The position numbers and the translations under genes were made by a program. The notes beneath the pieces are model-generated. The model was not told where the DNA came from and searched no databases. It saw only the letters and a program-made list of their open reading frames with translations. Shown piece after piece: positions 59,019 through 64,000 of a stretch of DNA of 64,000 nt (position 1 is its first letter; the number at the start of each line of letters is the position of its first letter). The stretch is taken from the NCBI RefSeq assembly GCF_001306115.1, contig NZ_LGCL01000039.1, positions 62,001-126,000 of the forward strand, given 5' to 3'. The stretch is from Ornatilinea apprima. Its GTDB lineage: Bacteria; Chloroflexota; Anaerolineae; Anaerolineales; Anaerolineaceae.

Positions 59019-60485
59019 TCACCCTCGGTAAGTAGATAAAACGTTATGTCCAACCTCTAATGAGCCAAATGTCTCACCTGCAGCGGCCAACGCCAGCGCC
59101 CACGCCCAAAACTTGTCTGCGTGATGGCCTTCTCCACGATCATTGTCAAACTGGATCGTTTGGGATGATGACACCAGCTTGCGGATAGAGTGGATCTGAT
59201 AGATAAAATCCCTTTCCAATGGGAGCGGGACTTCTCCACGCTCGGCCTTCAACTTCGCATCAGTGGCCCACTTCTGTTTTGATGCCCCTGAGAATGTAAC
59301 CCCTTCGCACCGGTCAGAATAACGGCGGTGTGCATCCTCGGCCAATTGCATACCAAGCCCGGTTTGATCAATCAGCATCCTGATAATAGGTAAGGTGTCC
59401 ATCAATCGGCACAAGACGGCAAACTGGTCATCAAACTCGGTGTTTGCCATAGATATATTGAGGCGAAATGGTAAGTGATCCAGCATAGTTCTTCCGGTCA
59501 ATACGATTTCCGATTTGTCTTTTGTTCGCCCCATGTCCATGCCGCCAACGAGACGATCCTCAACTTTCCCTTCAATGATCGCCCTTGCGACCTCATCAAT
59601 GACAGCCAATCCCTCATCAACGCCGTTTACAATCCTGTACCAGAGCTTTCCTTGTTGGGCTAAGATCTGGTTTCGTTTAATCAGGTCCCAAGAGATCCAA
59701 GAAATGGCTTCATCCAACCAGGCGCATTCGTATTCCTGTTGGAAATCTTCGAGGACTGAGTTCTCATAAATGGTTATAAGACGGTTTGTGCCAAACAACC
59801 TCACTCGGTCATCAGTGTTCATGTGAGGTGCCAGCTTTTTGGCGTTCTCGATGTCTTTGCAAAAGGCCCGGATCATCCACCAGGGGATGGCCTTGCGCTT
59901 ATAACCAGGAAATTTCTGTATTCTTTGGGTGAAGATTTCCCAAAAACGGCCTCTTGCGCCTAGAGGGGAAGATCCAATTCGCAGTGATCCACCTTTTGAA
60001 AGCACAGGAAGAACAGATTGATAGATCTCTTGATCGTTTGGGTAATGGGCAAACTCATCCAGGTAAATATTTGCTCGCGCCTTACCACGCAAGGGCCGGC
60101 AGGGGTGAGAAATAATGCGACTTCCATTCTCAAACTCTAGTTCAAAGCGGTTATCGATGACCAGCTTTTTCCTTACATCTGGATCGAGGGCTTCATGAAC
60201 GTGTTTGGCATAGCGGATCTTTTCAGAGGCTTCTGCCAAATTGATTGAAAGGAAAATATTCGTGGAGCGGTCGTTTATATGGCAATCAGCAACGGAACCG
60301 GCAGCCGCCAACCATGACCATCCCACCTGTCGGCTTTTCAGATCAATTGAGAGTAATGATTGGTTGTTAAGGTTCTTAAGCTGGAATTCCTCCCACCTGG
60401 CTTCTGGATCTCCAGTAGCTTCTTGCAGGTTCAGGAATTCCACCAGGAAAAACAGGCGTGATGAAAGATCATTGAGATTTGCCAT
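59019..60485 (-). CDS. Terminase large subunit
   Basis: 488 residues. ATPase part: SRQVGWSWLAAAG near residue 50 takes the Walker A place in the degenerate form common in this class, and IYLDEFAHYP near 140 is Walker B plus the catalytic acid. Nuclease part (~300-488): GGMDMGRTKD near 310 supplies the first metal Asp and LIDQTGLG near 365 the second. It packages DNA. Weak ribosome site, with a hairpin just upstream. Confidence 0.9.
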   Translation of the reverse strand: MANLNDLSSRLFFLVEFLNLQEATGDPEARWEEFQLKNLNNQSLLSIDLKSRQVGWSWLAAAGSVADCHINDRSTNIFLSINLAEASEKIRYAKHVHEALDPDVRKKLVIDNRFELEFENGSRIISHPCRPLRGKARANIYLDEFAHYPNDQEIYQSVLPVLSKGGSLRIGSSPLGARGRFWEIFTQRIQKFPGYKRKAIPWWMIRAFCKDIENAKKLAPHMNTDDRVRLFGTNRLITIYENSVLEDFQQEYECAWLDEAISWISWDLIKRNQILAQQGKLWYRIVNGVDEGLAVIDEVARAIIEGKVEDRLVGGMDMGRTKDKSEIVLTGRTMLDHLPFRLNISMANTEFDDQFAVLCRLMDTLPIIRMLIDQTGLGMQLAEDAHRRYSDRCEGVTFSGASKQKWATDAKLKAERGEVPLPLERDFIYQIHSIRKLVSSSQTIQFDNDRGEGHHADKFWAWALALAAAGETFGSLEVGHNVLSTYRG

Positions 60486-60500
60486 GCTTAAAACATAATT

Positions 60501-60521
60501 CCGGGGCGGTTATCGCCCCGG
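60501..60521 (-). terminator. hairpin before the large terminase
   Basis: CCGGGGCG / CGCCCCGG stem with a five-base loop; on the minus strand AATTATGTTTT follows. May lower terL expression as a partial terminator. Confidence 0.55.
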
Positions 60522-60782
60522 GTTCTGTATCTCGGTCAAGCCTATAGGCTTATTATTGCAACCGTTTACACTCCGCTTGGACCGAAAGCGATTACGAACT
60601 ACCACGTCAATTTCGTAGATCTCGTAATTCTGCAGGGTTATTGTTACCTCACCCCATCCGGTTTCTCCCAGGATCTTTTCAACGCACGATTTGAGTTCGA
60701 GGGTTTCTTCCTGAGATAAACTTCGTCCCTGCAGGTCAGAGGCAGGTTCAATCCGTTGGATCTGTGGTATCTGATGCGCCAT
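60510..60782 (-). CDS. Hypothetical protein between terminase subunits
   Basis: 90 residues from the ATG at 60782 with GAGG nine bases upstream. Helical first half (LSQEETLELKSCVEKILG) and beta second half (GEVTITLQNYEIYEIDVVVRNR). Overlaps the small terminase stop. The last codons run into the hairpin and shared-repeat region. Not recognised. Confidence 0.55.
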   Translation of the reverse strand: MAHQIPQIQRIEPASDLQGRSLSQEETLELKSCVEKILGETGWGEVTITLQNYEIYEIDVVVRNRFRSKRSVNGCNNKPIGLTEIQNPGR

Positions 60783-61248
60783 CTGCAAAGTCCTCTAGTT
60801 CTTCTTCTTCATCATCCAAAACAGCGTTAATAATCCCGGCTATATTCTTCCAGCGTTCTTGTCTTGCTTTCTGCAGGTCCACACCTTTTGTAACGTTGAT
60901 GTTGAAATTGGCATCGTATAAGCCGAGAAGCTTTGCGCGTTGGTCAGATATTTTGAGGATCCGATCAATGCATGATAAATCTCCATTTGTCGCCTTCGAC
61001 CATAATGTGTTCAGGAGTTGGTCAAGCCGGGCGATTTCAAGCCGCAGGGCTTGCGAAAGATCTTCAACTTGCTCTTTTTCCAGCCGTTCAGTAATCTTTT
61101 TTACGTCATTGGAGATTGTGCCAATCGAAATATTGAGGGCATCAGCAATTTGACGGTAAGACAAGCCAGCAAGGATATTGGCGGCAACCACTTTCCTGCG
61201 TTCTTCTGCGCGTAATTTTGCGGTTTTCTTTTCAACTGGTTTGCCCAT
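60748..61248 (-). CDS. Terminase small subunit-like protein
   Basis: 166 residues from the ATG at 61248 (GAGG upstream); earlier in-frame codons belong to the ParB frame shadow. N-terminal HTH: AANILAGLSYRQIADALNISIGTISNDV near residues 22-50, then a helical oligomerisation part and an acidic C-terminus (DDEEEELEDFADG). It recognises phage DNA for packaging. Located just before the large terminase. Confidence 0.8.
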   Translation of the reverse strand: MGKPVEKKTAKLRAEERRKVVAANILAGLSYRQIADALNISIGTISNDVKKITERLEKEQVEDLSQALRLEIARLDQLLNTLWSKATNGDLSCIDRILKISDQRAKLLGLYDANFNINVTKGVDLQKARQERWKNIAGIINAVLDDEEEELEDFADGASDTTDPTD

Positions 61249-61999
61249 GTTCAACCTCGTGATGTTCATTTTGGGCCAGGTATTCTTCCAGAATGTCCGC
61301 CATTTTGGCAAAGGCTGTGGCGGTGTTGATGATCCCTTCGGCCTCCTTAAACTCCAGCAGCTTATCAAAGAAACGGTCAAACTCATCAACACCAGCGATC
61401 AACCTGGTCCTATTGGATTTGCCAATGCGCTTAATCACATCGGAAACCCGCTCGATTTCGGCGGGCACAAACAAAATGGACGGCTCTTCCAGCCGGAGCG
61501 GTTCTTCATTCAGGCGAATAACATTCACCGGAGGTAATGTCTGGAGAAGGTTGTCATCCAAACCTGTGTAGATCTTGGCTTGGAGGCTATCGAGTTCATT
61601 CCATAAGTCCAAAAGAAGGGTGGGGTTATCCTGGCCCACTAGCGAATTATGGGAAAGCTGGATGGCAATTTGCCTTGACCGGGTAAGGTCCTCATCCGTG
61701 TATAACACCAGGATTTTCTGGATATTTGCTTCTTTCGCAGCTTGAACCCGGTGATTACCAGACAGTACAACAAAAGAGCCATCGGCCTTCTTCCAACAAA
61801 AGGGGAGGGTAGATAGGTTCTGGTCGTTCTTGATGTTGTCTACAAGCTGGTCAAACAGGCGTTTTGGCATGAAGTGGGCGTTCTTCTCCACTGGTTGGAT
61901 CTCGCCCGGCGACACAAAAGCCAGCTTGTAAGGCGTGTATTCTCCGATCTCGGCATTGAGTTGAGTCAGGAGGTCGTTGATCCGTGTTTCGTCAGCCAT
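61232..61999 (-). CDS. ParB/sulfiredoxin-like domain protein
   Basis: 255 residues. The ParB N-domain spans ~25-130 with the motif VVLSGNHRVQAAKEA near residue 75, which keeps the GxHR of active ParB/Srx proteins. The C-terminal half is helical. Such proteins often precede terminase genes in phages and can be DNA-binding or nuclease-like. Overlaps both neighbours. Confidence 0.8.
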   Translation of the reverse strand: MADETRINDLLTQLNAEIGEYTPYKLAFVSPGEIQPVEKNAHFMPKRLFDQLVDNIKNDQNLSTLPFCWKKADGSFVVLSGNHRVQAAKEANIQKILVLYTDEDLTRSRQIAIQLSHNSLVGQDNPTLLLDLWNELDSLQAKIYTGLDDNLLQTLPPVNVIRLNEEPLRLEEPSILFVPAEIERVSDVIKRIGKSNRTRLIAGVDEFDRFFDKLLEFKEAEGIINTATAFAKMADILEEYLAQNEHHEVEHGQTS

Positions 62000-63276
62000 T
62001 CGTGCAAAACCTCTTTCCAGGTAAGTTGATTGAATTCACCCTCATAATTGAGGTAGTGTTTGCCATCAGGCGCCACCCCTCGTTTCACCAGGTTGAGGAC
62101 CCCTCTATACTTCATCGAGACAGGCCGTTCAGTGAAAGCGGTTGTAGAAAGCGATTTCAAGCGCAGCATGTTGATGCGCTCCATCATCTTTCGGGTTTCA
62201 CCAGAGACAGCCAAAGAGACAACCAGCTTAGACAGCCTCTTATAGCGTGTGCCAGGGATGGCAAAATCAGAGTTGATATATAGGCCGGAGTGACCAAACT
62301 TCTCTTTTGCGAACTCGATAAAACCAACGGTTTGGTCATCCACCATTACTGCGAAAGCCCAGGTTCCTTGTCCGAACAGAATATTTTTCCCTAGAAATGC
62401 GTTCTTAAACCGGGCAAGATCTGAGGTTTTGATCGGCACAAGTTTGACCGTAGAATTTGCGGTTATTTCGGTGTGAAGGTTGGCTAGCCGGAGTTTTGGT
62501 AAGCCAGTCAGCAGTTTGTCTCGCAAGTAAACTGGCTTCTCGGTGATGTTGGAGTAGATATATACCGCTCTGGCACGCCCGGACTTCTGGACCATTATCG
62601 GATCCAAGCCGGGAATAATCCTATCGTCATACCAGACATATTGCCGTTTTCTCATCCAATCCAAAAGCCGATCGCGAGCGGCGTCATCAAGCATGGTATA
62701 GGATGGTTCGTCCCATTCAAAGATCTGGCCTAGCCGTTTATACATGCGCTCATAACCGCCAGCGTAGGTTGGGGCATAGCACATGAAAACGGAATCGGAA
62801 TGGTCATTCTGGCAAAAGTGATCGTAGACATCTCCAGCATAATATCCATCAATCTTGATGCGAGCCACAGAGATCCGGGCATTGGTTTTTTCAAAGAGGG
62901 TGTCAAAATTGGCGAGGTAATTTTGCCACATGCGTTTTCGGTGAATGTTGTCCAGCTTTTCAAACTGGAGCATATCGAGCAAGATCATCACCACGGAGAG
63001 TTTATCTGCAGTGGACTTCAAGTAAGGAGCAAGCCATTCAAACCCCTCATCCTTTATTTGCAAGCGGAATTCCTGGTCAGTCAGGTAAGCACCAGCACAA
63101 CCAGAATAGAGAGAAACGTCATTAGAAAAAATGCCTTTGGGCTGAACAACCTGGGTTAAAACCGCTTCGGAAGTGAAATTGCCGGAGCACCCCACGATGA
63201 TTTTCTTGTCTTTCAAAACAGGGGTTAAGCTGGCAAGAAATTTCCTGACATCAGAGTTAATGGCACCAATAAACAT
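61966..63276 (-). CDS. Putative DNA-modification protein with C-terminal GNAT-like domain
   Basis: 436 residues from the ATG at 63276; an upstream TTG frame (to 63435) crosses palindromes and I reject it. N-terminal part begins MFIGAINSDVRKFL, then IIVGCSGNFTSEAVL near residue 26 and NDVSLYSGCAGAYL near 50, a nucleotide- or SAM-binding-like pattern. The C-terminal ~150 residues (WAFAVMVDDQTVGFIEFA, LVVSLAVSGETRKMMERIN) resemble a GNAT fold as in the Mom DNA-modification family. Partner ParB-like gene follows. The exact reaction is uncertain. Confidence 0.5.
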   Translation of the reverse strand: MFIGAINSDVRKFLASLTPVLKDKKIIVGCSGNFTSEAVLTQVVQPKGIFSNDVSLYSGCAGAYLTDQEFRLQIKDEGFEWLAPYLKSTADKLSVVMILLDMLQFEKLDNIHRKRMWQNYLANFDTLFEKTNARISVARIKIDGYYAGDVYDHFCQNDHSDSVFMCYAPTYAGGYERMYKRLGQIFEWDEPSYTMLDDAARDRLLDWMRKRQYVWYDDRIIPGLDPIMVQKSGRARAVYIYSNITEKPVYLRDKLLTGLPKLRLANLHTEITANSTVKLVPIKTSDLARFKNAFLGKNILFGQGTWAFAVMVDDQTVGFIEFAKEKFGHSGLYINSDFAIPGTRYKRLSKLVVSLAVSGETRKMMERINMLRLKSLSTTAFTERPVSMKYRGVLNLVKRGVAPDGKHYLNYEGEFNQLTWKEVLHEWLTKHGSTTS

Positions 63277-63361
63277 TTGGACCCCAAAAGTTCGAGTGTA
63301 GGTTAGCGCAGAGAGGCAATAAGGCGACACCCCATACCAATAATCACAGAAGCGAGTTAAG

Positions 63362-63377
63362 ACGGTCAGGTGACCGT
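63362..63377. promoter_or_regulatory. Inverted repeat upstream of late operon
   Basis: ACGGTCA-GG-TGACCGT, seven-base arms, 86 bases before the first late gene. Fits an operator for late-gene control. Confidence 0.45.
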
Positions 63378-63385
63378 AGGTAAGA

Positions 63386-63397
63386 CCAATTAATTGG
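63386..63397. promoter_or_regulatory. Palindrome upstream of late operon
   Basis: CCAATTAATTGG, a perfect 12-base palindrome eight bases from the first dyad and next to TATAAC on the minus strand (63402 region). Candidate part of the late promoter/operator. Confidence 0.4.
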
Positions 63398-63456
63398 GTT
63401 ATAACACGGTAGGAGGGAGTTGCCACCCTGGGCAAAGCGTATTACAACGAAAGTGC

Positions 63457-63527
63457 GCGGTAATGGTGAAACGGTATCACACCTGGTTTCCAACCAGAGG
63501 TTCGGGGTTCAAGTCCCTGTTACCGCT
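63457..63527 (+). tRNA. Phage tRNA-Gly (TCC)
   Basis: 71 bases. Acceptor GCGGTAA pairs TTACCGC, anticodon loop TTTCCAA gives TCC, T loop GTTCAAGTC. One mismatch at the top of the anticodon stem. CCA is not encoded. Lies between the late operon and the next rightward unit, so it is phage-carried. Confidence 0.9.
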
Positions 63528-63528
63528 C

Positions 63529-63562
63529 AAAACGGTGAGCTTAATCGGCTTGCCGTTTTTTA
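63529..63562 (+). terminator. intrinsic terminator after tRNA-Gly
   Basis: AAAACGGTGAGC pairs GCTTGCCGTTTT (two weak positions), seven-base loop, T-run. Confidence 0.75.
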
Positions 63563-63591
63563 TTTATGACCTTATTTTCACAACTCAATAG

Positions 63592-63622
63592 GCTTAACTT
63601 TTGGGTTTCTCAAAGTTTTTAT
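63592..63622 (+). promoter_or_regulatory. Phage promoter P10
   Basis: TTAACT (63594), then CTCAAAGT and TTTTTATC; one base longer spacer than other copies. Precedes the last gene in the window. Confidence 0.7.
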
Positions 63623-63658
63623 CAACAGCCCCAAATCACATCAAAAGGAGAGAAATCC

Positions 63659-64000
63659 ATGAAAACGTGTGAATACAGAGTTGGCTTTATAGCCACCAAA
63701 CCGGAATCCGCTTACAACGAGGTCGATGTTACCAAAACGAAGTTCGTTTTAGACCTTTCCGGGAAGAATAAAAACGCAGATGTTTACCAGTCAGATATTG
63801 TGGTTCCTGAAAAGAAATACGATCTGGTAGATATGTATCTGGAGATCATCATTCCAGGTCATCCGAAAGCGGAAGTCGTGCGCGAGAATTTGCAAAGCCC
63901 TGAAATTATGGCCCTCTTACCCCGGATTTTCAAAGGACACAGCTTCAATTTTGGTGGTGGACGGTATAACAGCATCCTCAACCAGGACGCACAAAACGCG
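63659..64000 (+). CDS. Hypothetical phage protein, cut by window edge
   Basis: 114 codons seen from the ATG at 63659, AAAGGAGAG site. Beta-rich start (CEYRVGFIATKPESAYNEVDV), then EKKYDLVDMYLEIIIPGHP and a helical part. No stop before 64,000. Not recognised. It shows that another rightward unit lies to the right of the late operon. Confidence 0.6.
   Translation, partial: MKTCEYRVGFIATKPESAYNEVDVTKTKFVLDLSGKNKNADVYQSDIVVPEKKYDLVDMYLEIIIPGHPKAEVVRENLQSPEIMALLPRIFKGHSFNFGGGRYNSILNQDAQNA

Larger units (their letters stand above)
24395..64000 (+). mobile_element. Prophage, siphovirus-like, left end and most of genome; right end outside window
   Basis: From the broken tRNA-His onward all genes are phage-type: repressor, replication genes, terminase, portal, capsid, tail chaperone with frameshift, tape measure, endolysin, holin. 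Early genes are on plus and late genes on minus, meeting at 42.7-42.8 kb. No integrase and no second att site occur before 64,000, so about 39.6 kb is a minimum size. Ten copies of a phage-specific promoter support one coherent element. Confidence 0.93.

Noticed and set aside
63276-63435. N-terminal part of the first late gene
   Set aside because: TTG start without a ribosome site, crosses two palindromes; the internal ATG at 63276 gives a normal N-terminus.

Overview
The window holds two different regions. Positions 1-24,365 are chromosome of an anaerobic bacterium that metabolises hydrogen and formate. Positions from about 24,395 to the right edge are an incomplete prophage of a long-tailed (siphovirus-like) phage. 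The gene content (oxygen-independent H2 and formate metabolism, two-cistron hydrogenase/NADH-dehydrogenase-like subunits, DRTGG and PHP regulators) fits an anaerobic Chloroflexota such as Anaerolineae. That placement is an inference; no marker gene here decides it.

Host part, nearly all on the minus strand. hypABFCDE (4,778 to the left edge, hypE cut off) makes the NiFe(CN)2CO cofactor. mobA runs opposite at 4,844. Next come a molybdo/tungsto formate dehydrogenase (fdhA), its sulfurtransferase fdhD and a formate channel (focA). Then come a hydrogenase maturation protease, the NiFe large and small subunits, a NuoG-like subunit and two sets of NuoF/NuoE-like subunits (14.7-20.2 kb). This combination resembles NAD/ferredoxin-linked, possibly electron-bifurcating NiFe hydrogenases of the HydABCSL type. 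Three thioredoxin-like [2Fe-2S] domains in the cluster have lost their cysteine ligands. A set of signalling genes (GHKL ATPases, PHP phosphoesterase, CBS, DRTGG domains) lies upstream, with an FNR-type dyad before the second NuoE. hisS (23,066) is the last host protein gene.

Phage part. Just after hisS the host tRNA-His is cut in its anticodon loop (24,405), and an intact tRNA-His follows 53 bases later. I read this as attL plus a phage-supplied replacement. Early genes run rightwards (24.5-42.7 kb): a repressor with divergent operator region, two sigma-factor-like proteins, a replication initiator with internal iterons (probable origin at 28.42-28.52 kb), a helicase loader, a DNA methyltransferase, an NrdG-like radical SAM enzyme, a DnaQ-like exonuclease, and a Ycf46-like AAA+ ATPase with DUF1257 and DUF2997 partners. 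Ten early units start at copies of one phage promoter and most end in strong intrinsic terminators. Late genes run leftwards (63.3-42.8 kb) in standard order: DNA modification, ParB-like, terminase, portal, minor head-ART, scaffold, capsid, connectors, tail chaperone with -1 frameshift, tape measure, tail tip, endolysin, holin. A phage tRNA-Gly and a further rightward gene close the window; the integrase and attR must lie beyond it.

The most interesting element is at 33,366-34,282. A 235-residue protein with only the IS110-type C-terminal (Nop-like) guide-RNA-binding domain is followed at once by a five-unit array with 35-37 base periodicity, alternating two short conserved boxes with two variable ~9-base stretches, and ended by an intrinsic terminator. 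This is the layout of a TIGR-Tas RNA-guided system (nuclease-less TasA type). A second, longer noncoding block of degenerate repeats at 41.25-41.93 kb is unexplained.
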